From Ectocarpus siliculosus (lineage: Eukaryota > Sar > Phaeophyceae > Ectocarpales > Ectocarpaceae), in NCBI GenBank assembly GCA_000310025.1, contig FN649736.1, positions 4,045,861 to 4,109,860 of the forward strand: 64,000 nt of DNA, given 5' to 3'. The stretch's first letter is position 1; every line of letters starts with the position of its first letter. A model generated the notes under the pieces. It worked only from the letters and a program-made list of their open reading frames with translations. It did not search any database and had not been told where the DNA came from. A program made the translations under genes and the position numbers. Positions 12,801 through 25,703 of the stretch are shown piece by piece.

Positions 12801-15800
12801 CCTCAACGCGATCGCGGACGAAGCTGAGGTAAGCCACGAGAAAGTCACCGCCGTTGAACTTTGTTGAGCAAACCTCCGTGGTTAGGTTGGTAATTTTCTC
12901 TCCACGTGGTTAAGAAACATCGAGTCCATTCCACCCCAGAAGCATCCAAACAAGAAGGGAAGATTATACTTCCCACAGAACGACGGCTACTCTTTCTTGC
13001 CAGGTGGTTTCAACGGTTGCAGTTGAGACCCTATCCAAGTGCGGGGCTGAATACGAACGCGAACACCAAGACGACATCATCGAGAGAAGGCAGTTTGGAG
13101 TCGATGGAGATATTCGCGCCAATCACACCAAGCCTCTCCCACACCCTTTCCCCGGACGGCCCAGAATTGGTGCCCGCTTGTACGTGCGCGGCAACACTAG
13201 GCGATTTCTCATGGTGAGCGATGTATGGATGTGATAAAAATATACATGACGGCGTGGCAGGGGATATTCATGGGAGTGCTGGGCAAAAATGGGCCTGTGC
13301 CTTGAGGGTGCAACGTGACTACATGTAAATAGACTGCCCTTTTGAATCTAGGAGACTCTCAGTTAATCTCACCAACACTCAGCGCTTTTTTCGCCCCTGC
13401 TTTCGCCGACCCCCTCCGGCAGCCACTACTGGCAGAGATGTCCAACTGGATCAGCAAAACGAGGCTGCAGTCTGCGCTACTCTTCCGCACGCTGGTCGTC
13501 TACTGCGAGGAACACCTCACCGTGGAGACTCACAAGTTGATCCCGCACCTTCAGCGAGCCCTGCGTCTAGCCACCAACGAGAAGGTGATGTTTGCAGGTA
13601 GGCGTCGGTGCCTGCAAGCAAACGTCATCGTCGCACCGCAACAAGTTCTGCACTCATGGACATGTATGCATACTCACGTGCACATGTTGCGCAGGATCAC
13701 CTTCTAGAGGACATTATCCTAGACTGCTGCGAACTGGTGGGGCGATATGTGGTCCCGGAGTCCTACCTGCCGCATATGCTGTCGCGCATCAAAGAAGAGC
13801 CCGAGGTTGACCCTACCGGAAGCAGGTGAGGGTGTGAGGTACACGTAGCTACATAACTACAGAGCGGGGATTTGTAAACATCCGTTGCTCGTGCTCCGCT
13901 TTAAAGGCGTCGCTGTCGTATACTCCCCAAACGGCGCAATCTATGTGTGGGTTGTTCTCTGACCGCTACTCGTCCGCTCGATCCCGCAACGTATGCACAC
14001 CGGCAGAGCTACCCTGCTGTCAATCTTGTGGAAATTCATGGAAGGGGCCCTCCCGAAGGTTCTCGTACCACACACTTCAGACATCGTCGATGCTGTTACT
14101 GGTGAGCAGGTTGGACCAGTAACGACTCCATTTTATTGTAAGAGACGACGCCGTTAAAGCACGCCAACGTGCCTTTGTCCGGGCGTCTGTCACAAGGCTA
14201 TTCGTTGAGAGCATAAGAGCTCATCTTTATGCATGACATTGAAGTGCACCCTCGGCTGCAAACGTGCGACAAGAGGAAACCAAATGGGTTAGATGTGGCA
14301 ATGGCAATAAGACAAGCCTATCAACCACCGTCTGCACTCGCAAAGTGCATGATTTCGCTTGAGGAGGCCATGCTGCAACGACCTATGCACGGCAGGGAAC
14401 GACATGCACTAAACGTGACTAGCCGTACGAGGTCTTGACAATTGGGGAAAGGGTCGGGAAAAAAGTAAACGTGAGTATAGGTTGTTCTTGAGGTTTCCAA
14501 CGACGCACACAGCCACGAAAGATCGCCCTAAACCCTGTAAAGGAAACGAATTATCTATCGGTACTCTTGGCACACAGCACGGTACGAAGACATCGCAGGA
14601 GAGCCTGTACGCGTACGCGGCGCGACCATCAAGGCGCTCTCCGTGGCCGCCAGCGCCATGGCGGGACTTGGGCGGCAGGCCGTCGAGGAGGCTACGTTTG
14701 CAACCACTGGTCGCCTTTCATCCACTGGGCGCCCCATCAAGTCTGCCCTAACGTACCTGTTGGGGTGTAGGGGTTTGACTGGCTGCTCTCTTGCTGAGGT
14801 TGACCTAGTCCTCAGCAGCCTGGCGGAAGCTTGTGGCCTGGCCAGTGTGGAGTCACTGGTTACTGCCCATGCGGAAGAGCTCGCAGCAGGTGCATCCTCG
14901 GTGAGAAAATGAACCGGATCACTGTGAGACTAATCTGTAAACGCGCATGCTGCAGTCATTTTCATTGCTCCACCCGCCCGCGGGACCATGTACGATTGTT
15001 CACTCAGCATGACCTAGCCCGTCCTCCAATTCTATTGCACCTGTCGCGTATCTTGGTCGAGAAGGACTTTCCGATTGGTCCTGTCTGGACCAGGACGTGC
15101 TACCCACAACTGGTGCTGGAATCTCTGCTCGCTGTGTGTGCACAAGCACCAAAGACCTGTCCGGCGGTACTGCCGTATCTGCTCCGCCTCTGCGAGCAGA
15201 TCGTAAACAAGATCGAGAACTTCCCCGTGAGTGTTTCCGTTTACTACCCCTGGCCCTACGTGGGTTCGGTCGTGGCATCTGGTTACGGCCTGTCGGGATG
15301 GGGTGTGTAGGCCTTGTCGATTCTTACAATCCCGGAACGACTAGTCTAGGTAATGAGCGAGTACCACGGGTTCTGAGGCAGACAGGACATAGTCGCTTGC
15401 GACGCGTTCAACGGAAGCCGTCAGTCAGACAGGGTTTGTTTTCCGTTCCAGATTCAGCATGAACAAGTTGCTTCCCGGTTGTATTGTGGCATAGCGCTCT
15501 TGGATGTTTTTGAGCCCGTGCCCGTTGTGCTTGCCCACGACACGGCAAGGGATTCTAGCCCTATGCTGCACCCCCAAATTTAGAATGTTGGTAGTTTGGC
15601 CCCCGGGGGACATTTCTCCCTTCAACTTGACCTGAGTGTGCGTCACAAGGCTATACTCTTCTGTCATTCTGTCCACTGGGCCCGGTGGGGCTCGCCACGC
15701 GCAGATTGTTTTGTCTTGAACTCGAATCAAAATACCTTTTGGTCGGCATGCCGTCGTTAGCTCATTTTCTCATTCATGGTGTGCATTCATCCGCACTGAA

Positions 15801-17989
15801 AACGACCCGTTTGCTGATGGTGTCTACAGGATGGGAACCAAGAAGAGGTATTGGCAACGTTTGTCGGTGCACTCGTCCTGAGAACAGCCCAAGTTTGGGA
15901 ATACGGCGAGGGCTCCGTCCAAGCGGAAAGGAACGGAAAATCCCAGGAACACGCCGCCCGCTGTATGCTGAAGCTCGGTCTGAATACTTGCTGGAGCAAG
16001 ACGCCTTTGCTGCGCCATCGCCAAATGGAGATGATCACGACGTTTATGGACAACAAGTCTTGGTGCCAGGTTTTGTCGACTTGTTCGTCACAAGCGGAAC
16101 TCCCGGTCGAGGATATGATGGCCGCTGTCGTGGGGCTTCTGGATCACCCGCAAGCTCAGCACCAGGAATGTTGTCAGGCGATAACCCTTGTTTCCCAGCT
16201 CCTGAAAGTATCAAGCTGCTCGTCTTCTGACCAGCATGCCCACAGTCGTCAAGTCATTCCCTTCTCGCAGAGCGATAAGCTCGAAGAACTCGAGTGCTCC
16301 GTCATGGCCGCCAGCGCCTTCCCGTCAATACTCTCCAGATTGGATGACAGCAGTAGTGACGACGTGCGGCGAATTGCCGTGGAAGTTTTGGCGGATTTCC
16401 TCCCTTTCGTGCAACCAGATGGCTCCTGCGGAGAGGGGACGCGCCCTGCCGCGCAGAAAGGAGAAAGTGACGCTTCTTCTGCTGCCAACGACGCTGACAG
16501 GTCAGTGCTATTGCTGACGAAAAACGCCAAATGCTCCGTGCTTTTCCATGTCTCAAAAAGAAAGACCACAGACGTACAGTGAAAGCTTCGTCCGTGTGGG
16601 TAGCGTTTGTTGCGTGTTCGTGCACGCGTTCTTCTTGCCCTAACATGCGCGACATTCTACGATCCACAGAAGACAGCCAGCACAACAAAATAGGAGCTCA
16701 CATGATCAGTGTGAGAAAGAAAAGATGTTGCAACTGCCTGGCATGGCGGGCTCCATGAAGTCGGGAAGGCCCGACGCGGGGGGAACGTTTGGTGGAGGAT
16801 GTCTGTCCACTGCCTTAGTTCTTCGAGCAACCACACAGCGTTTTTTACCACAACGGCTAATCTATTCTAAAGCGATTATCCCCCCCGTTGTCGTGCGTCC
16901 CCTTCCAAAGGGAAACTGTATCACCCAAAACACTCGTCCCCACCATCATCGTGAGAATACAGAGGCTACAGTACCTTTGTTTCCAGACGGAGAGGACACA
17001 CTCGCGTGCCCTCCGGGTCTTAGTCTCGCCGCGCTCGCAATGAGCGCCATGGTACACCGCAGACCATACAAGTACTTTTGATTGCTCGTAGGGAAAGACG
17101 ACCGCCAGCCAGTGCATGCCTGATCAACGCTTCAACTACCCCCCCCCCCCCCCCCAATCCGCCGCAGTCATAAAGCACAGTCCTTTTAGTTTTTTTCATT
17201 CTTCACTTGGGGGGAGATTTCCTGTAGATGGTTTGAGGGATCCGAGCGTACGGTGTAACCACGCCTCAACGACGGTGACCTGTCTAGGTGCCCTGGACTT
17301 AACGTTTTCTCGACGGCACGTGCCCCTCCCAAACCACGCGCGACAACGTTCAGCGAGAGGACGAAGCTTCTCCAGTTCGGGTTGTTTGTCGAGAAGTGCG
17401 TGATGTATGCCACGAATGTGGTATCGGCTGAATCAGAGCTAATGGACGAGCTCGATACTCTTCTGCGAAGGGCGGCATGCTTAGATCCGAACGCGTTCAT
17501 TTCGATCCTTGCCAGGTGGGGTTCATCACGAAAGCATTCGTGCCGCTATATCTGGGTGTACCCATATGATTGCTTCTGACATGCTGCATACAAAAAGGAT
17601 AGCATTGGCCAAGGAGGCATCGTTTGAGTTAGGTTCCGGAACAAACCCAAACATAGTTTGTTTGGCCCAATTCAATCACCCATTCCCTCGCGCGGTATCG
17701 TTCGAGTACGCTAAGAAGTTTCTTCATGCATAATATAGGTAGTACCATAAGTGTCGATAAAACCTACGCATACGTACATACTGAGGCCTTGCTTCATTCA
17801 TCCATCTGGTGCCTCGTGCTGTCTTCCGCACATCGTGGTGCTACTTGGTGACTCTGCTACGATTTCTGTCGATGTCGGTTTCCTTTGCACAGGTTGTCAG
17901 AGACTTCCGGGCTCTCCAAAGCAGCGCGGCAATGGATATCAAACCTTGCTGATCATGGCAGTGTTTTGACAATGCTCAGGGTATCTTAG
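9822..17989 (+). CDS. DNAAF5: Dynein axonemal assembly factor 5 (HEAT-repeat protein)
   Basis: DNAAF5 (HEATR2) is a cytoplasmic HEAT-repeat scaffold for preassembly of axonemal dynein arms before they enter the flagellum. The model has 17 exons: 9822-10104, 10420-10714, 10909-11082, 11433-11700, 11813-11871, 12282-12468, 12576-12655, 12768-12828, 13004-13213, 13423-13584, 13695-13825, 14007-14101, 14578-14900, 15008-15226, 15830-16500, 17354-17515 and 17893-17989. All phases agree, giving 3477 bp and 1158 residues against about 855 in human. Family landmarks are ELRLSLCRMVG followed by RPYLDD, HAKVRLAAIKAL, VRAETTAMLSDWLTSLPDRY, PFPGRPRIGARLYVRGNTRR, ELVGRYVVPESYL and ILSRLDDSSSDDVRRIAVEV. 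The 16th exon matches the C-terminal HEAT helix, with ELMDELDTLLRRA. The last short exon with its stop is tentative, and the extra N-terminal 90 residues are low complexity. Presence of this gene implies a flagellated life stage. Confidence 0.9.
11352..11398 (+). repeat. Interstitial telomere-like repeat (TTAGGG)
   Basis: A short degenerate array of GGGTTAG/GGTTTAG/GGGTTAGG units in the third DNAAF5 intron (11083-11432), ending about 35 bp before the acceptor. The last units are perfect TTAGGG. A second patch in the opposite sense lies at 42318-42352. Confidence 0.8.
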
Positions 17990-19172
17990 CCGCGACGGCG
18001 CAGTCGGGTATTCGTACCCCGGGAGGCACGGGGGACAACACACCACATTTTGACACACGGAATCGGAGGATTGTTTCCCCTCTCGGAGAATTGCTCACCC
18101 CGGCGAACTGGATGCTAGTAATGATCTTGCCTGCTTCCGGGGGGTCAATAGCATGTGGCAAGGACCGAAGTGCTGCAAGAACAATCGAGTTTTTGAGGAA
18201 CCTAATGAACATCGGAAATCGATTTCAGTTGAGAACATGACCGACATTATCCAGAAGAGACATGGCGAATCATGGACTCTCTCGAGACATGTCCGGAACG
18301 CTTTGTATCTAGGTGGTTATAAGCTACTGTTTAGCTAGTTTGTTCGACAAAAGGCGAGTGAGTCTATCCACACTGTTGTGTAGTCTCATGCTGTTAGAAC
18401 AAGAGAGGCTCGCCTAGAACACCAAGGTCTTACGCTCACCAGAGGGTATACTCACCCGACTTCTGGTTGCACATCAAATGGGAGTTCGTCAAAGAGTTGG
18501 CGTCCGACAAGGTCTAGTCTATAGGGCTGTGCCAGTGGTCTCTACTTGTGTTCAGGGCCGCTATGTCAGCGTGTTCCCTGTGCGTGTTGTAAGACTTCTG
18601 GCGTTTCGAACAAAGTTCATCGCGGTGTGCCTTGGGAAACGGGAACACCTTTAGGATGTATAATCCACCACGGTTTGATAAAAACTTGATAGAAGGCCGT
18701 TTTGAATGTAGAGAGAGTCAACGCTGCCGCCAAGGTCGTGTGTCTCTGTAGATGTTCTTCTCCCTCTGTGGCCGTATCAAAACAACTACCGAGCGGTCAT
18801 CAACATATCTGATTTCCTGACACACGGATGAATTTCTTTCCTCGATGGTGTCGACGCACCAAGCGTGACCTCGGTCGACTTTGATGACGGTTTCAAAGAA
18901 CAAACTACAAGGCGCAGTTTTCAGACAGATATATGGCCTTGCAGGCTCTTCTTTCACCTCTTGGTAATCTATTTACCACCGGTAATACGGGCGGGATGCG
19001 AAGATTGTTTTTTCCCTCTCTAGGAGCTTCCGTCGTAGCAAATTGCACCACCAAACCACAATAATAACAATAAAAGCAGAGGGGCAAATGGTACAGTGGG
19101 GGTACTCAGTGAAGTCAACTACCGCGCAAAATATGGCGCACTCGGCAAGGTACAAGTTCAAATGACGTTCGT
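17990..19172. other. Intergenic, no supported gene
   Basis: Only short open frames without splice-site support occur here. The one item of note is a possible reverse-transcriptase relic at 18718-18957 on the minus strand, listed separately. Confidence 0.5.
18718..18957 (-). pseudogene. Possible reverse-transcriptase fragment
   Basis: An 79-residue minus-strand frame contains the string IRYVDDRSVVV, resembling the Y-x-D-D catalytic box of reverse transcriptases with the usual hydrophobic flanks. No other RT motif, LTR or poly-A is seen nearby, and the frame closes on both sides. It may be a decayed retroelement or chance. Confidence 0.25.
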
Positions 19173-22100
19173 TTACATCTCGCGTTTAACGACGTCCACG
19201 CCTTCCCCTGTTTCTATGTCGCCCCCCTCACGGCCGCTATCTGTCGAAAGCCTTGATCGTGCCTCATTGCGAGGCTCGTCGCGTGCGCTCACACTTCTAC
19301 CATCATCTCGATCCTTGTGCTTGTCACTCCGAGAAGCCCCAATTTCCGGCCCGGAAAAGCCCTCCTGGTGGTCACCAGCGTTGTGGTTGTCGCTATCGCT
19401 GTCGACTGTTGCTACGACCACTCCTGCTGCCCCTTTTCTGGGCGGCCCTCCTTCTCGCGGTTCCTTCCGCACCCCCGTCGTTCTCCCCTCCCCCCGTCCT
19501 TCTCTCCCCTGCTCGGTAGCCGCGTCCGCCGCATCAGCATGCATCTGAGCGTCACGGTCAGCGATCTCCGCCGCTGCCTGCCTAGGGTCCATGCAGCTAT
19601 TGACGAATACTGCCTCACGGAGGAGCTTCATGAACCCCGTCTCGTCCTGGGGCGGCAGGTTGGCCGTGAAGCTGTAACAATCCTCGTACTCTAGGGCAAG
19701 CACCAGTGTCCAGAGGTAGAGGCGGTCCGTCTCCGTGGTGAGGGAGCCTTTGGCGGGGTTGTGCGTAAACCTTTTGATGCGTTTTTGTGGGAGGCAACGG
19801 GATAGGGGTTCGACGGGGAGGGGAAGGCTGTCTTGGAGGGTATCCGCCGAGCTCAAGAGGAGGGAGGGGAGGAATCATCATCCCATCCGCGTTTCCTCAC
19901 ATGTATCTATTCTTTGAGGAGCTACGACGGGAGGTAGCAAAGACAACGTCCTCTGCGGTAGATACCCTTCATTGTTATGCCGTGAGTTTGTTTGGTAACA
20001 ATTTTGCCGAAGGCTTTCTTATAACTCACGAACAAACGTCTTGTATGAACACTGCCATGCCGAGATGTAGACCCACGACGTTGTCTATGCGAAGGGTTCG
20101 AGCGAGGATAGTTCCAGGTGTCGGGGGCGAGCCGATGTAAGTCAGATTTTGGCCGAAAAAACATGTTTGATCAAGGAAGCCGGGGAGAATGACACTCTAC
20201 ACTTACGTGAAAACAGTAACTCGATTCTGCGCAGACCGGATACGTACGTCTGTCGGAGGGAAAACGTGCTCATACGCAGGTACAAAGCTATTTACTTGGC
20301 TTCCCGTCATTCGTACAGGAACAAAGCGAATCACCTTGCACGGGTTTCCGCGTAGGTTCTCTGCATCAGCTTCTCCCCGTCCGCGCTCAGGCTGAACACG
20401 TCCTCCTCGTAGGCGCTGGCGCCGTTCGCTGGCGGCCGCAGCCGGCGCAGCTTGTGGAACAGAAAGTGCTCCGTCCTCGACAAGGCCTGGTCCCAGTACT
20501 CGTCGTCTTCTACGTACACCATGTAGTCGCAGGAGTCTAGGACGCACGGGAGCGCCAGACGATCTGCGGAGGGGTTCTACGGAGGGAGGGAGAGGGGGAA
20601 CGGGAGAAACATTGTCTGTCCGTGTGGCTAAGAGAAGGGAAGCGTAGGTTTGTCTGCCCTTTTGCCCTTTTTTCCGGGGTGGCGGCTCTTCTCGCTGTAC
20701 GAAGAACGGGAAATTGGAGGTTGAAGAATGAAAAAAAAGAGGGAGAACGCCGTACAACCGCATTTATCTATGTTTCTTATGGGTAAGGTGCAGATCATTG
20801 GGTGATTTCCACAACACCGTTGCTCATCATTGCCCCGAAACAGCGACAGCCAACTGCGTTGTTCCGCGGGTGGTCTCACCTGTTGGTTGATGCAAGCGTA
20901 GTCGATCCACAAGTAAAACTCGTACGGCTTACGACCCAGCCGTTTTGCCAGCTTCTGGACCAAGTAGCAAACCTGACGTGACGTCGATCCCACGGGGAAC
21001 GAAGGGGGACGGAAAGCAAGGCGGGCAGTTACGAACCTTAGACATCAGGGCTGAATCAAGCCTTCGTCGGGGGTGTGGTTATGGACCAATCATGCCGCGT
21101 GGCACCGGTGGAATTGACTGGCACGATCTTACCGGGAAGATTCAACATCAACGTGTATTTGGACATCACCCCACTGCTTCCCAAGTTCTGTATCCCACGA
21201 GGGAAAATTAAGTGCTTTCGCTGAAGAACCCTGCCAAACCGTTGGGGAGGACCGACCCAGGGACCGAAGACGAAAGCAACAGCACACATGAGCAACATGG
21301 CGATAGCTGGTATCCCTCTTTCCAACCCGCCGTTGACACCGTTCATGAATTGGGAGGATGAGACTCCAACAACGCTTGGGCGCGGTGTGACGAGCTAGAT
21401 GCCTGCCGGCATACACGGTTCCCTGTCTTGCAAAGCATCCCCGTCTTTGGCTCTCGGTTTGCCACGATGAGGCGCGTTTACCCTCACGTTGCCCGAAAAA
21501 CAAAAAAAAGCAGAGCATGCCTGTACTCTCTAACGAAACGTATTTGTCGCTCTGTCACGGCGTGTCATTGCCATATCGCTATGGGATCGTGAGCGACGCA
21601 ACGTCAAACCTGTCTTGCTTCGACGCTCACGATACCTGGTAAAATCGGGCCTTGCTATGGTCATCGGGGTTCTTAAAGTCAGGCTCCAGCCACCGGTGGG
21701 ACACATACACCACGATGGGATCTTCCCCAGATTTGTCCGCTCTCGTCATCAACTCGCGCACCGCCAACGGCCTCTTGGACCCGTGCCCTAAGAATCGGTT
21801 CCCCGTACGCTGCGGAATCTCGCCGAGCTCCGCCAAGTCGACGAAGGCCAAGAGGTACATCTGGGGGATGTGGACTGGGCTAGACTCCCGGAGGCCCTCG
21901 AACGCCGCGCGTCGCTCCCGGGGGGTGCCGAGCGGCCGCAGTCGGCGGAGCGCCCAGGTGATATTCAGCACCGCTTGCGTCGGGGAATAGGTCGCTGCTT
22001 TCCCGCCGTTGTCAGCAGCGGCTGCATTCTTGAGCCCCGACGTCGCCCTCGTGGAGCTCAGCCGGCGTCTCAAAGTAGTGGACAAGGGCGTGGGAGGGGA

Positions 22101-25100
22101 CCTCAAGAACGCCTCGGTCACCGTCGTTACCAGTTCGGTGTCTGATCGGGGGGATCTACCGCTCGCGCTGCCCCTGCCTCCGCCGTGCGTTCCCTCGTCG
22201 CCGGAAAAATTTTGTTGCAACAGCACCGAAATGCTCGCCGACAAGCGGCTTGACACGCTCGACCGCCGGGGTGCCGGGCGAGATGATCCGCTCTCTGCGC
22301 TCCGCTCTTCCGCCTCATCGCTCTCCTCCTGTACTCTAGACGCATTAGCGCCATCCTCTAACCTTCCACGAACCCGGTCGTCTCGAACACAAGCGCCGGT
22401 GTCAATTCCCCCGGCTCTTCCTCCCGCCGTCGTTTCCTCTCCCGCCTCCGCTTCTCCACCCCCTGCCATGTGTGTCCCACCCCGCTGCCTCCCGTTCCTC
22501 TTTGTAGTGCTTGAAGACGTTCGCCGACTAGGCGTTTCGGCGGTAGGTTGTTCAGAGTCATCGTTGACCATTTCAAGTTGGTCATAAATCAAGTCCCCGC
22601 CCGGCATCGCATCCGGGGCTCGACGACGAGCAACTTCCCGTCCTGGCGAAAGCATCGTCTCACCAGTATCCCCCACCCCTTCTCGACAAACGCCTGCGGC
22701 TGGTGATGTTGCAATGGTGCCTGGTGTCATCGCAGAGGGCGATACATGTCTATTTATTCTATCATTGTCTCCGTGTCCGGCCTGGGACGAAAACGAGGAG
22801 GAGGAGGAGTGCGCTGAGGAGGACGGGGAGGAACCCACCGGAGCTAGGACCCCGCCATTCTCGCCGTCTTTACACCGATCCCGGGAGTACGAGATCGAGA
22901 GGGCGGGGGGTAACCGCAGCGCAGCTGATGCCTCGGTTGTCGGCTGAGACGTAGTCTCACCGAGCGCGTCGGCGGCGGAGGTAGCCCTTACCTCGATGCC
23001 TACCCTACCGCTCGCCCTCCGCGCTGAGACCATTTCGGACATGCCGATCCATCGTGCCGCTGATCCCGCCACTTTTCGGACCTGTCTCCACCCGTGGACC
23101 AGGGGGCGCTCACGGGTATCCCCTTGCGCTTCGCTGATCTTGTCGTCGCTCGCCTTCCTAGGAGGGGACCGCGGCGACCTGGCTCGGTCGACCTTCGTTT
23201 TGAGCATGCGGGCTATGGGTGTTGATAACAAGTCGCGCTCCCGCTGTTGGCTGGAGCTACTGATGACTCCCTGGAGATACACACAAGCTTCCTTCATTCC
23301 GGATTCTTCGGCGATATCCAGGGGAGTCTGGCCGGTCGAGTCCACCGCGGAAGGGTTAGCTCCATTCCTCACGAGGAAATCGAGAGCCCTGACCATCCCC
23401 CGGCCCGCCGCAATGTGTGTGAGGCAACCGACTTCCCCGTGCCTGAGAATGCCCCAGCTCCTCAGATCCACGAACGTTTCCATGGCGGTGTCGGTCTTCT
23501 TTGCGGCGCTCGCGAGCCCTTGGGCGGCCCCGTGGATCAGTGTCAGCATCCGGGCCAACAGCACGGTGGAAGCTACGATCGAGGCCGTGAAAGCGATCAG
23601 CGAGAAGTAGAAGGTTGCCCCGACGGGGCCGCTTCCGTAGGCGGCACTGTCCTCCAGCTGCGACATGGCAAGCAGGAGCCCCTGGTGACGAAATTTGTTC
23701 CAAGATGGGCAGGTTCGGTTCCGGCGGGGGGATCAGTAAGGTAGCCACGGGAAGAAATAAGCGCACAGAACCGATGAAGCATCTTGAAAAGAGGAGAAGC
23801 TTAGACTCAGAGGAAACTGAACACAACCCAGCTTGCTCGACTGCGGCAGTTCTAGCCACTGGCTCTGGAGCTGCTGCGAAAAGTGCGTCTTCCTTTAATG
23901 TTTGCTATTATTTTCTTATTGTAGACGGAGAGCGGTTGACCACGTTCTTCCGGGGGGGAATATTTACAATTAACTGTCTGTGTGGCCTTGCTCTTGCACT
24001 ATTTTTTTTAACTTCTTCGCGGCTGCGTAGATTGACACGCGCTACAATCGAGTATCACACGGCAGTCACCTGAATGATGCCGACCATGGAGGGCATGCCC
24101 GCGTTCATGCTGATGAGCTTTGCTTCGAGCACACCCCAGCGATCGGTCTCGCGTATGTCGCGCTCCACTTCTCCCTGGTGCGATATCACCTTGCTCCACG
24201 CGTGAAGCGAGTTTGCTGTCTGCAGCACGGGAGTGTCTACTGTCAAGCCGTGCAGCCGAGCCTGTCTAACCGTCTTGGTGAGGGCCGCCAGGGCCGCGTA
24301 TTCGTCGTCGACACAGCCCGGGTGTCCAGACAGGATTGCCTCCGCGGCCTTAAGGATGCAAGTTTCTGGAGGGAGATGCGTGGGTGTTTCCGCTTGCGCC
24401 ATCGTTCTTTGTGAAAGCTCCAGCTGGTCGTCGTCGTCAATACCATCGCCGTTATCGGCGGTGCTTTGGTCGTCGATGCTGCCGTTGTCGACGCCGTTGG
24501 GGTCTGAGGAAGCTGCAACCGCTACAGCGGCAGCGTTGGCTGTCTTGCGTAGGGTGATTACCCCGTGCACGCTCCACGCCAACGACACGGCCGTAAGCGC
24601 GATGAAGGCCTGTGACCACAGCATCGAGCGAACCAGGTTGTTCCCCGGGCCGCGGTTCATGATGGCGTACATCATAGAGACTACCGGGGACGCCAAAAGG
24701 CTCACCAAAATCGTCACCTGTACACCAGAGGCAGGAAAAAGACGGGCAAGTTTGCGGCTGAGGTCTAGACGACAACCACAGTGCACCTTGTGAGGCAGTA
24801 TCATTTCTTGTCAGGGCTTTGTCCCACGCAAGTTTCAATACGTACTGTAATTGACGCGATGGCATCATGTGCCGTAGTCAAAATTTGATGTGTGTTCATT
24901 GTTCCTCGCTGCGCTGTGGTGAATACTCTCTTCCCGCTTCTCACCCCCCACCCCCTGTCCCCTCCCATTACATTCTACGCGCAAATGGACCTAGGAAAGG
25001 GTTGTGTGCAACAGGCACCGACGCGCGACCTTCTCCTGCAAACTACTTTAAGACTCCAAGGATATACCACCGAAGTCAAATTGTTCCTTGGTGTCCAACT

Positions 25101-25703
25101 AAGCAAAATTGCATTGCGTACCTACTCTTCTGTACCATCAGTGGTATATGGATCAGGAGCATTTCTTTGCGCGCGTCACATGATACCAAACACGAGATCA
25201 ATATACTCGTTGTTCTTACAGTACAATGAACCTCTGAGTCGCACACCAAGATTGCTAAATAATACCACTATCCTGTAGGTAGATCTAGATCTACATGTAT
25301 CGTCAACTAAGCCCACCTGGTTCAGCGTCAGCGAGAACAGCGTCAAAAACACAAAAGGCGTGCACACAAGCAGCACCGATACAACGCCAGAGCTCCACTC
25401 CGCTGCGAAGACGAACACGGCAGGGCCGACCACGGCCAAGGGCCAGAGGTTGGTGCAATCCAACATCCTCGAACGGCCGTGCGTGTGCTCGTGCGGCTCC
25501 CCGGCCTCGTTCTTCACCCTCGACGTCAAGACCATCTGTATGTTGGCTCCTCGGAACCTGTACCCCGAGGCGGGCTTGGAGACGTCCTCCAGGAGCCACC
25601 TTGCGCGGAGTTTGCTGTCGATCGAAAACGCCAGTGGGATGCAGGCGTATGGCCACATGTACAGCATCGCCAACCAAAATACGTGGCCTTCGGGTTCTAC
25701 CAT
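19173..25703 (-). CDS. Multi-span membrane protein with ankyrin segment and C-terminal HET/TIR-like domain
   Basis: Six minus-strand exons keep phase: 25317-25703, 24070-24717, 21636-23657, 20880-20972, 20335-20576 and 19173-19770, giving 1329 residues. Residues about 7-28 and 85-127, then two segments in exon 2 and one at the start of exon 3 (FYFSLIAFTASIVASTVLLA), are hydrophobic and give about six membrane spans. An ankyrin-type segment follows near residues 410-480 (HIAAGRGMVRALDFLVRNGA, then GQTPLDIAEESG). A long Ser/Arg/Gly-rich disordered stretch leads to YVSHRWLEPDFKNPDDHSKA, then across an intron FYLWIDYACINQQ, then DSCDYMVYVEDDEYWDQALS. The V-S-H-R-W, L-W-I-D-x-x-C-I-N-Q and acidic Y-W steps follow the layout of HET-like (TIR-related) domains. 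The tail is acidic and Arg rich. The ATG at 25703 is a guess, and an upstream exon cannot be excluded. Function is unknown; a signalling or defence receptor is an inference. Confidence 0.75.

Noticed and set aside
21627-23666. Plus-strand open frames across 21.6-23.7 kb
   Set aside because: They are antisense shadows of the 2-kb exon of the ankyrin/HET-like gene, with low-complexity Ser/Arg/Pro content.
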